From: Holophagaceae bacterium UBA1801
Lineage (GTDB): Bacteria > Acidobacteriota > Holophagae > Holophagales > Holophagaceae
Length of the DNA stretch: 24,624 bases
NCBI GenBank assembly: GCA_002319925.1
Contig: DCFP01000046.1
Coordinates: 1-24,624, forward strand
Reading direction: 5' to 3'
Both the position numbers and the translations under genes were made by a program. A model generated the notes under the pieces. The model did no database searches, was not told the DNA's origin, and worked only from the letters and a program-made list of their open reading frames with translations. Shown in pieces: positions 6,102-15,300 of this stretch. How positions within the stretch are numbered: the stretch's first letter is position 1; the number at the start of each line of letters is the position of its first letter.

Positions 6102-7880
6102 ATGAGGAAGGGTCAGTTCGCACTCGCCGCATTGACGGCCATCTTGATCTCCGGAAACGGATTCGCCGCGGACATGAACAAGGTTCTGCACGTGGCCTTC
6201 AATGCCCCCGAGACCGGTTTCGATCCGGCCAAGATCTCGGATCAGTACTCCAGCTCCATCGTGGAGAACATCTTCGATCCGCTGATCACCTACGATTACC
6301 TGGCCCGGCCCGTGAAGCTGATCCCCAACACCACCGAGGCCATGCCTACCATCTCCAAGGATGGCAAGGTCTACACCTTCCATCTCAAGCACGGCATCTA
6401 TTTCGCGGATGATCCCGCCTTCGGGGGCAAGAAGCGCGAACTCGTGGCCGAAGACTACGCCTATTCCATCAAGCGGCTCCTGGATCCCACCATCAATTCG
6501 CCCTACAGCTTCCTCGTGAACGGGCGCTTCGTGGGCGGCGACGAGCTGGTGGCCAAGGCCGGCAAGAATACGCTCGACTACAACGCACCCCTGGAAGGCA
6601 TCAAGACCCTCGACAAGTACACCCTTCAGCTCACCCTGAAGGAGACCAACTTCAACATGACCTACATCCTCTCCATGCCCGTTTTCGGGGCCGTGGCGCG
6701 GGAAGTGATCGAGGCCAACGCCGCCAATACCATGGCCCACCCCGTGGGCACGGGCCCTTACCTCCTGAAGGAGTGGAAACCCGGCACCAAGATGGTGCTG
6801 GAAGCTAATCCGAACTACCGCAAGGATGTCTTCAACTTCGCGCCCAGCAAGGACGCCATCGACGCGGGCATCATCAAGGCGATGAAGGGCAAGACGCTGC
6901 CCTGCATCGGCCGCGTGGAGGTGAGCATCATCGAAGAAGAGCAGCCCACCTGGCTGGCCTTCCTGGAGAAGCAGCTGGACATCTCCGGTATTCCTCAGCC
7001 CGCGTTGCAGGAAGCCCTGGTCATCGATCCGAAGGACCCCACGAAGGCCACGCTGAACCCGAAATACGCGAAGATGGGCATCCAGCACCAGCGCTACAAG
7101 CTGCAGGAAGTGACCTACACCTACTTCAACATGGATGATTCCGTGGTGGGCGGCGACAGCAAGGAGAAGCTGGCCCTGCGCCGCGCCATCGCCATGGCCT
7201 TCCCCCGCAGCGAGACCATCGCGGCCATCCGCCGCGGCCAGGCCGTCCCCGTGAACTACATGATTCCCGAGGGCGTCGGCGGGCATAATCCCAACTTCAA
7301 GGGCGCGGCCGAGTACGATCCCGCCAAGGCCAACGCGCTCCTCGACAAGTTCGGCTACAAGAAGGGCGCCGACGGCTGGCGCGTGCAGCCCAACGGCAAG
7401 CCCCTGTCCATCGAGTACGCCACGGGCAGCGCCGCCATCGACAAGCAGTGGAACGAGTACTGGCAGAAGGCCTTCGATAGCCTGAAGATCCACGTCACCT
7501 GGAAGGTGGGCAAGTGGAACGAGCTGGACAAGGAAGCCCGCCAGAGCAAGCTGCAGATGTGGGGCCTGGCCTGGGGCGCCGACTATCCCGACGGCGACAA
7601 TTTCATGATGCTGCTCTACGGGAAGAACGCCGGCGACGTGAACTACGCCAACTTCAAGAACGCCGAATACGACAAGCTCTTCGAGTCCTCCCTCAAGCTC
7701 CCCGACGGACCCGAGCGCAACAAGCTCTACGACCAGATGAACAAGATCGTCGTGGCCCAGCAGCCCTGGATCTTCGGCGACACCCGCGTTCGCAACACGC
7801 TCGCCCAGCCCTACGTCAAGGGCTTCAAGATCCATCCCATCGTCAACACCACCTGGCGCTACATCGATCTCCAGAAGTAG
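6102..7880 (+). CDS. Peptide/nickel-type ABC transporter substrate-binding protein (SBP_bac_5)
   Basis: A 592-residue exported protein of cluster C. Residues 1-22 form a Sec signal peptide (MRKGQFALAALTAILISGNG, cleavage after FAA); there is no lipobox Cys, so it should be periplasmic and soluble. The mature part has the family plan: FDPAKISDQYSSSIVENIFDPLITYDYL, the signature near VYTFHLKHGIYFADDPAF, the PVGTGPYLLKEWKPG segment (about 215-230), and the C-terminal lobe AWGADYPDGDNFMMLLYG. Such proteins capture oligopeptides or similar solutes for a DppBCDF-like importer. Start is secure (AAAGGAG then ATG). First gene of the operon, with a LysR gene divergent upstream. The substrate is not readable from sequence. 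Confidence 0.93.
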   Translation: MRKGQFALAALTAILISGNGFAADMNKVLHVAFNAPETGFDPAKISDQYSSSIVENIFDPLITYDYLARPVKLIPNTTEAMPTISKDGKVYTFHLKHGIYFADDPAFGGKKRELVAEDYAYSIKRLLDPTINSPYSFLVNGRFVGGDELVAKAGKNTLDYNAPLEGIKTLDKYTLQLTLKETNFNMTYILSMPVFGAVAREVIEANAANTMAHPVGTGPYLLKEWKPGTKMVLEANPNYRKDVFNFAPSKDAIDAGIIKAMKGKTLPCIGRVEVSIIEEEQPTWLAFLEKQLDISGIPQPALQEALVIDPKDPTKATLNPKYAKMGIQHQRYKLQEVTYTYFNMDDSVVGGDSKEKLALRRAIAMAFPRSETIAAIRRGQAVPVNYMIPEGVGGHNPNFKGAAEYDPAKANALLDKFGYKKGADGWRVQPNGKPLSIEYATGSAAIDKQWNEYWQKAFDSLKIHVTWKVGKWNELDKEARQSKLQMWGLAWGADYPDGDNFMMLLYGKNAGDVNYANFKNAEYDKLFESSLKLPDGPERNKLYDQMNKIVVAQQPWIFGDTRVRNTLAQPYVKGFKIHPIVNTTWRYIDLQK

Positions 7881-7901
7881 CTTGAGGGAGTGCTGAACCA
7901 T

Positions 7902-7938
7902 GCGGGCTAGCTCCGACGGAAAAGCGGAGCTAGCCTGC
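7902..7938 (+). promoter_or_regulatory. Strong intercistronic stem-loop between binding-protein and permease genes
   Basis: A 14-base-pair stem (7902-7915 with 7925-7938, one G-U pair) closes a 9-base loop; its core is GGCTAGCTCCG against CGGAGCTAGCC. It lies in the 77-base gap after the binding-protein gene. No T-run follows, so it is not a standard terminator. In many ABC operons such structures protect the upstream message from 3' exonucleases and so raise the binding protein over the permeases; that role is inferred here. It could also be a copy of a REP-like element. Confidence 0.75.
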
Positions 7939-7957
7939 CTGTAGTCTGCGAGGTCCC

Positions 7958-8896
7958 ATGTTCGCCTACATCATCCGCCGCGTGCTGCAGATGATCCCCA
8001 CCATCTTCGGGGTCATGCTGCTCCTCTTCATCCTCTTCAACTGGGTGGGCGGAGACCCTTCCTACATCCTGGCGGGCAAGAGCATGAACGCCACGACCTT
8101 GGCCAATATCCGGGCCCAGCTGGGCTTGGACAAGAGCCAGTTCGCCCAGTTCCTGATCTTCGTGAAGCAGGTGGCGACCCTGAACTTCGGCATCTCCTGG
8201 TCCAACCAGCAGCCGGTGTCCAGCATCCTCGCGGCCCGCGTGGGGCCCTCGGTGACCCTGACGGGCTTCATCATGCTGGTGTCCACGGTGCTGTCCATCT
8301 CCATGGCCTCCCTGGTGGCCTACGTGCGTGGCAGCCTCACGGATCGCATGGTGACCTTGATCTGCACCACGGCCATGTCCGTGAGCGCGCTGGTCTACAT
8401 CATCGCGGGGCAGTTCTGGCTGGCCCACAAGCTGGGCTGGTTCCCGGTGCTGGGCTGGGGCGACAGCTTCGCCAAGAACCTCGTCACCTACCTGCCGCTG
8501 CCCGTGCTTTTGGGCGTGATCGTGAGTCTCGCGCCCGATCTGCGCTTCTACCGGAGCTGCTTCGTGGAGGAGATGAACCACGACTACGTGCGGACCGCCC
8601 GGGCCAAGGGGCTTTCGGAGCCGAAGATCATGCTCAAGCACGTGATGCGCAATGCGCTCATCCCGGTGGTCACCTCCATCATGATGTCGCTGCCCTATCT
8701 GCTGGTGGGCGCGCTGCTCCTGGAGACCTTCTTCGCGATCCCCGGCATGGGCCGCGAAGTGATCATGGCCGTGGACAAGAGCGACTTCCCGGTGATCAAG
8801 GCCATCACCATCTACATCGCCATCCTCACCATGATCTTCAATCTGCTGGCCGACATCGTCTACAAGCTCATCGACCCCCGGGTCCAGTTGAAGTAG
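7958..8896 (+). CDS. Peptide-type ABC transporter permease, DppB/OppB-like
   Basis: A 312-residue integral membrane protein with the DppB N-terminus (MFAYIIRRVLQMIPTIFGVM, first membrane helix), an exported loop with GLDKSQFAQFLIFVKQVATLNFGIS, then five more membrane helices. The EAA coupling loop that docks the ATPase is plain: EEMNHDYVRTARAKGLSEPK followed by KHVMRNALIPVV (about 207-240). The C-terminus ends in the usual LIDPRVQLK. It pairs with the DppC-like protein encoded 9 bases downstream to form the transmembrane channel. Confidence 0.95.
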   Translation: MFAYIIRRVLQMIPTIFGVMLLLFILFNWVGGDPSYILAGKSMNATTLANIRAQLGLDKSQFAQFLIFVKQVATLNFGISWSNQQPVSSILAARVGPSVTLTGFIMLVSTVLSISMASLVAYVRGSLTDRMVTLICTTAMSVSALVYIIAGQFWLAHKLGWFPVLGWGDSFAKNLVTYLPLPVLLGVIVSLAPDLRFYRSCFVEEMNHDYVRTARAKGLSEPKIMLKHVMRNALIPVVTSIMMSLPYLLVGALLLETFFAIPGMGREVIMAVDKSDFPVIKAITIYIAILTMIFNLLADIVYKLIDPRVQLK

Positions 8897-8905
8897 GAGG
8901 ACACC

Positions 8906-9964
8906 GTGGCGAACGAGAAGGGATCCCGGAGTCTGTGGGCCTTGGGCTGGAAGCGCTTGAGGAAGGATCACATCGGCTTCGTCTCGCTCTGGATGGTGGC
9001 GGCCTTCGTGCTGCTGGCCCTCGCCGGGGCGCTGGGCCTGGTGGCCAGCGGCTGGCGGAACGAAGTGGCGAAGCCCTACGCGCCGCCCACACTCTTAAAA
9101 AGCTTGGGCCCCAAGCACGTGCAACTGACGGCGGAGAACATCGATGCCGCCAACAAGGCCTCGGAGCAGGCCAATGGCCAGCCTTCAACAGGTACATCTC
9201 TCACCGCAGACGAAGATCCGCTGGCTGGAGATCTGGCGGAGGCCAGCAAGAATGAGGGGCAATACCAGGAAGCCGCGACGCAGAAAGCCGAAACCTTGCC
9301 CATGGGCGCGGACCTCCGGGGGCGGGATGTGCTCCAGAAGGTGCTCAAGGGCACCTCGACATCCATGCTGGTGGGCTTGATGGGCTCCCTGGCCGCCATC
9401 GTCCTGGGTACGATCATGGGCGGCTTCGGCGGCTACTTCGGCCAGAAGATCGACGACCTGCTGATGTGGTTCTACAGCGTCTTCACCTCCGTGCCCGACA
9501 TGCTGCTGCTGCTGGCCTTCTCGGCGGTGCTGCGACGGGGCATCTCCACGGTGATCCTGGTGATGGCGCTCACCTCCTGGACCGGCACCTTCCGGCTCAT
9601 GCGCGCGGAGTTCCTCAAACACAAGTCCCGGGAGTACGTGAAGGCTGCCGACGCCATCGGCGCCAGTCACCTGCGGCGCATGTTCGTCCACATCCTGCCC
9701 AACGTGTCGTACCTGCTGCTGGTGCAGTTCTCCATCCTCACCGTCGCACTCATCAAGTACGAAGTGATCCTTTCCTTCCTGGGCTTCGGCGTGAGCGTCA
9801 CCCAGATCAGCTGGGGCTCCATGCTGGCGGAGGCGCCCGCGGAGCTGATCCAGGGCTATTGGTGGCAGATGGCCTGCGTGACCCTGTTCATGTCCATCCT
9901 GGTGACGGCCTTCAGCATGCTCACCGACAGCCTGCGCGATGCTTTGGACCCGAAGGTGAAGTGA
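8906..9964 (+). CDS. Peptide-type ABC transporter permease, DppC/OppC-like, with enlarged first periplasmic loop
   Basis: A 352-residue permease, longer than the usual 280-300. The N-terminal helix (about 24-47) is followed by a polar, Ala/Gln/Glu-rich loop of about 85 residues before the family block MGADLRGRDVLQKVLKG (about 132-148). In typical members this loop is about half as long. The remainder is standard: membrane helices, DDLLMWFYSVFTSVPDMLLL, EAA loop HKSREYVKAADAIGASHLRR then HILPNV, and the end SLRDALDPKVK. GTG 8906 is chosen because of GGAGG six bases upstream. Its TGA overlaps the ATG of the ATPase gene. Confidence 0.93.
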   Translation: MANEKGSRSLWALGWKRLRKDHIGFVSLWMVAAFVLLALAGALGLVASGWRNEVAKPYAPPTLLKSLGPKHVQLTAENIDAANKASEQANGQPSTGTSLTADEDPLAGDLAEASKNEGQYQEAATQKAETLPMGADLRGRDVLQKVLKGTSTSMLVGLMGSLAAIVLGTIMGGFGGYFGQKIDDLLMWFYSVFTSVPDMLLLLAFSAVLRRGISTVILVMALTSWTGTFRLMRAEFLKHKSREYVKAADAIGASHLRRMFVHILPNVSYLLLVQFSILTVALIKYEVILSFLGFGVSVTQISWGSMLAEAPAELIQGYWWQMACVTLFMSILVTAFSMLTDSLRDALDPKVK

Positions 9965-11679
9965 TGAGCGAACCCCTCGTTTCCATCCAGAATCTGCGCG
10001 TCGCCTTCCGCATGGAGGACGGCGAACCCTTCGAGGCCATCAAGGGCATCAGCTTCGATATTCCGAAGAACCGCACCGTGGCTCTCGTGGGCGAATCCGG
10101 CTCCGGCAAGTCCGTCACCTCCATGGCCATCCTGCGACTCCTGCCTTCCAACGCGGAGTTTGGCGCAGAAAGCAAAATCCTGTTCGAGGGCAAGGACCTC
10201 CTCCAGGAAGATCCCCACGCACTGAGAAAGGTGCGGGGCGGCAACATCGCCATGATCTTCCAGGAGCCCATGACCTCGCTGAACCCGGTGTTCACGGTGG
10301 GGGACCAGATCATGGAGACCCTGATGCTGCACATGGGCATGGGTCGCCGGGCCGCCCGGCAGAAGGCCATCTCGCTGCTCACGGAGTGCGGCCTGCCCGA
10401 ACCGGAGCGGCGCGTGGACCGATATCCCCACGAACTCTCCGGCGGCCAGCAGCAGCGCGTAATGATCGCCATGGCCATCGCCTGCGAACCGAAGCTGCTC
10501 ATCGCCGACGAGCCCACCACGGCCCTGGATGTCACCATCCAGAAGCAGATCCTGAAGCTGGTGGCCGATCTCCAGAAGGCGCGCGGCATGTCGGTGCTCT
10601 TCATCACCCACGACCTCGACGTGGTGGGCGAGTTCGCCCACGAGGCCGTGGTCATGCGGGAGGGGGAGATCCGCGAGCACAGCGAGATCCGCAAGATCTT
10701 CGAGTCCCCGCAGGACAACTATACGAAGGCTCTCATCAAGTGCAGGCCCCACCTGGGCCGGCGGCCCCAGCGGCTGGCGGTGATCGATGATTTCATGCAG
10801 GGCACGCCCTACAAGGAGCCGCCGCACCGACCCCGGGGCTACAGCCATGGCGACGAGATCATCCTGGATGTGCAAGGCCTGCACAAGACCTTCTTCAGCC
10901 GGGAAGGGCTCTTCGGGAAACGAGCTTTCGATGCCGTGAAGGATGTCTCTTTCAAACTGGCGAAGGGCAAGACCTTGGGCATCGTGGGCGAATCCGGTTC
11001 GGGCAAGACCACGGTGGGGCTCACGCTGATGCGTCTCCACGAAGCCACCGCGGGGAAGGCCTTCTTCAACGGCAAGGACATCCTGTCCATGACGCCGAAG
11101 GAGTTCAAGGCCTACAAGCGACGGATCCAGATCGTCTTCCAGAATCCCTATGCCTCGCTCAATCCGCGCTTCACGGTGCAGGACATCCTCACGGAGCCCA
11201 TGATGCTGCACGGCATCGGCTCCGGCGCCCAGGAACGGCGCCGCCTGGCGGCGGATCTCGCGGATCGAGTGGGGCTCTCGTCCAACGCGCTGTCGAAGTA
11301 TCCCCACGAATTCTCGGGGGGCCAGCGCCAGCGCATCGCCATCGCGCGCTGCCTCACCATGAAGCCGGACATCCTCATCTGCGACGAGTCGGTTTCGGCG
11401 CTGGACGTCTCCGTGCAGGCGCAGGTGTTGAATCTCCTCCAGGATCTCCAGGACGAATTCAGACTCTCGTACCTCTTCATCTCCCACGATCTGTCCGTGG
11501 TGAAGCACATCTCGGATCAGGTGATGGTGATGCACGAGGGTGTGCTGGTGGAACAGGCCGATTCCGACGTGATCTACGCCAACCCCCAACACGACTACAC
11601 GCGCGAGTTGCTGGCCTCCATTCCGCGTGGGTGGCCCCGCGATTCATTCAACGCGGAAGGGGCACTGGCAGAGGCCTGA
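9964..11679 (+). CDS. Fused double ATPase of the peptide-type ABC transporter (DppD-DppF fusion, YejF/GsiA-like)
   Basis: A 571-residue protein holding two complete ABC nucleotide-binding domains. First: Walker A GESGSGKS at 43-50, signature LSGGQQQR at 158-165, Walker B LLIADEPTTALD, switch His in FITHDLD. Second: Walker A GESGSGKT at 342-349, signature FSGGQRQR at 450-457, Walker B ILICDESVSALD, and LFISHDLSVV. The second Walker B has DESVSALD where DEPTSALD is common. Each half carries the oligopeptide-family C-terminal extension. The start is set by the TGATG overlap with the permease stop; the frame stays open upstream but only as a shadow of that gene. One protein thus replaces separate DppD and DppF, as in YejF and GsiA. 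The operon ends here, 8 bases from a convergent gene. Confidence 0.94.
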   Translation: MSEPLVSIQNLRVAFRMEDGEPFEAIKGISFDIPKNRTVALVGESGSGKSVTSMAILRLLPSNAEFGAESKILFEGKDLLQEDPHALRKVRGGNIAMIFQEPMTSLNPVFTVGDQIMETLMLHMGMGRRAARQKAISLLTECGLPEPERRVDRYPHELSGGQQQRVMIAMAIACEPKLLIADEPTTALDVTIQKQILKLVADLQKARGMSVLFITHDLDVVGEFAHEAVVMREGEIREHSEIRKIFESPQDNYTKALIKCRPHLGRRPQRLAVIDDFMQGTPYKEPPHRPRGYSHGDEIILDVQGLHKTFFSREGLFGKRAFDAVKDVSFKLAKGKTLGIVGESGSGKTTVGLTLMRLHEATAGKAFFNGKDILSMTPKEFKAYKRRIQIVFQNPYASLNPRFTVQDILTEPMMLHGIGSGAQERRRLAADLADRVGLSSNALSKYPHEFSGGQRQRIAIARCLTMKPDILICDESVSALDVSVQAQVLNLLQDLQDEFRLSYLFISHDLSVVKHISDQVMVMHEGVLVEQADSDVIYANPQHDYTRELLASIPRGWPRDSFNAEGALAEA

Positions 11680-11687
11680 TCGAAACT

Positions 11688-12230
11688 TCAGCCGCGAAAT
11701 TCCGGCAGTGAGTCCAGGAAGGCCTTGCCGCAGCCCTTCAATCGGACGAAGTCCTGATCGATGCGTTGGGGGAAGATCAGCCGCGAGAGGAGGACGGCGG
11801 CGACGAGGGCGGTCAGGAAAAGAATTAATCCGGCCAATACGAGGAGACCATTCTCACTGCCACCACCAACGATCATCAGCAGGATGCTCAGCAGCAGGCC
11901 GCCCCATCCCACGGCAATGCCGATCCAGCGCCGCGTCCGATGAACGGAACAAAGACCTGGTGCCACAGCCGCGCTCTTGCGCACGATCAACGCGACGATG
12001 AGATAGATCGGCCAGCTCACCAGAAGGGCGTACAAGGCAGGGTGATGCCAGTACACCTTGCGTCTCTTCATGGGCGTCACCGCGGGTCCGTTGCACTTGA
12101 TGCAACGATCTGGAAGATGGCTGCCATTCCGCAATACCAGGATCTTCCCGTCCCGCCAGAGATCCTCGGTGAACGAAGGATCCAGGGAGGCCTTGGGTGG
12201 AGCATAGGGGTTCAGTGCTTCCGGCATCAT
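11688..12230 (-). CDS. Two-helix (or more) membrane protein of unknown function
   Basis: A 180-residue protein starting MMPEALNPYAPPKASL. It has a soluble N-terminal part with WRDGKILVLRNGSHLPDRCI, a CxxC pair (CIKC), then YWHHPALYALLVSWPIYLIVALIVRK (membrane helix), a VAPGLCSVH segment, and two more hydrophobic stretches (about 108-160). The NPYAPP opening, LPDRCxKCNxPA, YWHHP and PGLCxxHR pattern recurs in uncharacterised membrane proteins of GC-rich diderms. The Cys and His residues could bind a metal. Start 12230 (or 12227) is preferred over 12263 because AAAGGA lies just upstream and the 12263 codon falls inside the promoter. Convergent with the ABC operon and divergent from purL. Confidence 0.7.
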   Translation of the reverse strand: MMPEALNPYAPPKASLDPSFTEDLWRDGKILVLRNGSHLPDRCIKCNGPAVTPMKRRKVYWHHPALYALLVSWPIYLIVALIVRKSAAVAPGLCSVHRTRRWIGIAVGWGGLLLSILLMIVGGGSENGLLVLAGLILFLTALVAAVLLSRLIFPQRIDQDFVRLKGCGKAFLDSLPEFRG

Positions 12231-12261
12231 TCTCATCCTTTGGGATATCGAGGGATAAGCC

Positions 12262-12289
12262 ATTATCAGGGGAAAACGGCCCAGGCCAA
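12262..12289 (-). promoter_or_regulatory. Promoter for the minus-strand membrane protein gene
   Basis: On the minus strand TTGGCC (12289-12284) precedes GATAAT (12267-12262) by 16 bases. GATAAT matches five of six -10 positions and TTGGCC four of six -35 positions. It would give a leader of about 25 bases ahead of the AAAGGA ribosome site, and this helps to fix the start codon. Confidence 0.45.
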
Positions 12290-12321
12290 TGAACAGAAGC
12301 GAGCGGGAAGCCCCGAGGCCT

Positions 12322-12330
12322 TGGTATATT
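12322..12330 (+). promoter_or_regulatory. Extended -10 promoter for purL (TGGTATATT)
   Basis: TGG directly before TATATT fits an extended -10 element, which can work without a good -35; none is visible 17 bases upstream. It predicts a leader of about 48 bases holding the hairpin at 12345-12362 and argues against a purL start at 12289. Confidence 0.4.
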
Positions 12331-12344
12331 AAATGGGATCAGGG

Positions 12345-12362
12345 GGCCGCAGCCGAGCGGCC
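12345..12362 (+). promoter_or_regulatory. GC hairpin in the purL leader
   Basis: GGCCGC (12345-12350) pairs with GCGGCC (12357-12362) around a 6-base loop and is followed by GTTCTGCTTTT. The T-rich tail is imperfect. It resembles a weak intrinsic terminator or attenuator between the promoter and the ATG at 12385. I do not see a purine riboswitch consensus. Confidence 0.35.
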
Positions 12363-12384
12363 GTTCTGCTTTTATGGGACTCCG

Positions 12385-15300
12385 ATGCCGCTGATCCGCC
12401 GCCTGTTCGCCGAGAAGAAGTCCGCCTTTGCCGTGGAAGCCCGGCACGTGCTCTACGATCTGCGGGAAAACCTGGGACTGGCCCGGCTGGAAGACGTGCG
12501 TCTGGCGGTCCGGTACGACGTGGAAGGCATCGATGAGAAGAATTTCGAAGCGGCGCGCTGGACAGTGTTCGCCGAGCCGCCCGTGGACGATGTCTTCGAT
12601 GAAACCCTGCCGGTGGCGGCGAAGGAACGCATCCTGGCTGTGGAGTACTTGCCCGGCCAGTACGATCAGCGCGCGGATTCCGCAGCACAATGCCTGCAGT
12701 TGCTCTCCCACGGCGCCCGGCCCACGGTGGCCTGTGCCAAGGTCTACGTGCTGACGGGCAATCTCTCCGACGAAGATTTCAGCCGCATCAAGAGCTACCT
12801 GATCAACCCCGTGGATAGTCGCGAAGCCTCCGTGAACAAGCCGGAAACCCTGAATCCTGCAGCGCCGCCTCCGGATGATGTGGAGGTGCTGGCGGGCTTC
12901 CAGGCGGCCGATGAAGATGCCCTCCAGCGAATGATCCACGGCATGGGTTTCGCCATGACCCTGGCGGACCTCAAGCACACGCAGGCCTACTTCCGCGACG
13001 AAGAGCACCGCGATCCCACGGAGACCGAGCTGCGTCTGCTGGATACTTACTGGTCGGATCACTGCCGCCACACCACCTTCCTCACGAAGCTGGAGGGCGT
13101 GACCATCGAGGATGGCGCCTACAGTGCCGAGATCACCAAGGCCTTCCTGCAGTACCGCGCCCTGCGAACCCAGGTGCACGGCGATCGCTTGGAGGAGAAG
13201 CCCGAGTGCCTCATGGACATCGCCCTCATGCCCATGCGCGCACTGCGCAAGGCGGGAAAGCTCGATGACCAGGAGGTCTCCAGCGAGATCAACGCCTGTT
13301 CCATCGTCGTGAACATCGACACCACAGCGACGCCCAGCGGGCAAGAGGCCGAAGCAGGAGCGGAGGGCCATGGTGCGCAGCACCACCCGCAGGGCGCCGC
13401 ACAGGAGGTGCGGCGTGAGGAGTGGCTCTTGATGTTCAAGAACGAGACCCACAACCATCCCACCGAAATCGAGCCCTACGGCGGCGCGGCCACCTGCCTT
13501 GGCGGCGCAATCCGCGATCCGCTCTCGGGCCGCGCGTACGTCTACCAGTCCATGCGCGTCACGGGCAGCGGCGATCCGCGCGTGCCAGTGGCGGAGACCA
13601 TTCCCGGCAAGCTACCCCAGCGCAAGATCACCCAGGAGGCGGCCAACGGCTTCGCGGGCTACGGCAACCAGATCGGCTTGACCACGGGCCAGGTGCAGGA
13701 GTACTACGACAGCGGCTACGTGGCCAAGCGCATGGAGATCGGCGCAGTGGTCGGCGCCGCGCCCCGAGCCCAGGTGCGCCGGGAGGAACCGGTGCCGGGC
13801 GATGTCATCGTGCTGGTGGGCGGTCGCACGGGCCGCGACGGCATCGGCGGTGCCACGGGATCCTCAAAGGCCCACACGGAGCAGAGCATCGAGAAGTGCG
13901 GCGCCGAGGTGCAGAAGGGCGACCCGCCCATGGAGCGCAAGCTGCAGCGTCTCTTCCGACGGCCCGAGTTCTGCCGCCTCGTGAAGAAGTGCAACGACTT
14001 CGGCGCGGGCGGTGTGAGCGTCGCCATCGGCGAGCTGGCGGAAGGCCTTTCCATCAACCTCGATGTCGTGCCTAAGAAATACGAAGGGCTCAACGGCACG
14101 GAACTGGCCATCGCGGAAAGCCAGGAGCGCATGGCCGTGGTGGTCTCTCCCCGCGATGTGGATGCGGTGATGAAGCTCGCCGACGAAGAGAACCTGGAAT
14201 CCACACTCGTGGCCACGGTGACCGCAGAACCGCGCCTGCGCATGACCTGGCGGGATCGCATCATCGTCGATCTCTCGCGGAAGTTCCTGGACACCAATGG
14301 CGCTCTGCAGGTGACCAAGGCGCGGATCCTTTCCCCGAAGGGAAAACAATCCCCGTTCAAGATGGAAGAGGTCACCACGGCGCAGGTGAAGACGCGCTGG
14401 CAGTCGGCATTGCAGGAGCTGAACACCTGCTCCCAGCGCGGTCTCAACGAGAAGTTCGACTGCACCATCGGCGCGGCCTCTGTCCTGCTTCCCTTCGGTG
14501 GCAAGAACCGCCGCACGCCCGCCGAATGCATGGTGGCGAAGCTGCCGGTGCCCGTGGGCGAGACGAAATCCGCCAGCGCCATGAGCCACGGCTTCCTGCC
14601 TTCCGTCTCGCGCTGGAGCCCCTTCCACGGCGCGGTGTGGGCCCACGTGCAGGCCGCGGCGAAGCTCGCGGCGGTGGGCGCCGATCATCGCCGCTTGCGT
14701 TTCACGCTGCAGGAATACTTCGGCAAGCCCATGCAGGAGCCCGCGCGCTGGGGCGTTCCCATGGCCGCGCTGCTGGGCGCCTTGCACGCGGAGATGGCCA
14801 TGGGCACCGCCGCCATCGGCGGCAAGGACAGCATGAGCGGCACCTTCAAGGACATCGATGTGCCGCCGACCCTCGTGGCCTTCGCCGTGGACATGGTGAA
14901 GGCGGATCAGGTGACTTCGCCCGAATTGAAGGGTACAGGCCACGATCTCGTGCTGCTGGAACTGCCTCGAACGGATGATGAACTTCCCGACTGGAAGGCC
15001 TTCGATGCGCTCTACGCCCGCGTGGGCCAGCTTGTGCGCGATGGCAAGCTGCTGGCCGTGAAGACCGTGGGCATGGATGGTCTGGCGCCCGCCCTTTCCA
15101 TTATGGCCTTCGGCAACGGCGTCGGCTTCCAGCTCGACGAGGAGCGCCCAGCCACGGACTGGTTCCGTCCGCGCCCCGGCTCTTTCGTGGTGGAACTGCA
15201 GGAAAAAGCGCGTCCCGACATGCTCTTCGAAGGCCTCGACTGGACGCTGCTGGGCACGACCACCGCCGAGGAAACCTTCCGCATCGGCGACGAATGCATT

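Noticed and set aside
6027..7901. 624-codon open frame antisense to the binding-protein gene
   Set aside because: It is an artefact of high GC at third positions; it is His/Val/Gly-rich with no domain, and the sense gene is certain.
7902..7938. Stem-loop as intrinsic terminator of the binding-protein gene
   Set aside because: No T-run follows, and the permease and ATPase genes need read-through from the same promoter.
9466..9963. Upstream extension of the ATPase frame
   Set aside because: It lies wholly inside the permease gene in another frame and has an Arg/His-rich shadow composition; the TGATG overlap gives the true start.
9856..11592. 578-codon open frame antisense to the fused ATPase
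   Set aside because: Shadow of two unmistakable ABC domains.
12289..12384. N-terminal extension of PurL
   Set aside because: It would cover the extended -10 and the leader hairpin; the family N-terminus fits MPLIRRLFAEKKSAF at 12385.
11854..13458. 534-codon minus-strand frame across the purL start
   Set aside because: It overlaps two real genes and both promoters, and has no domain.
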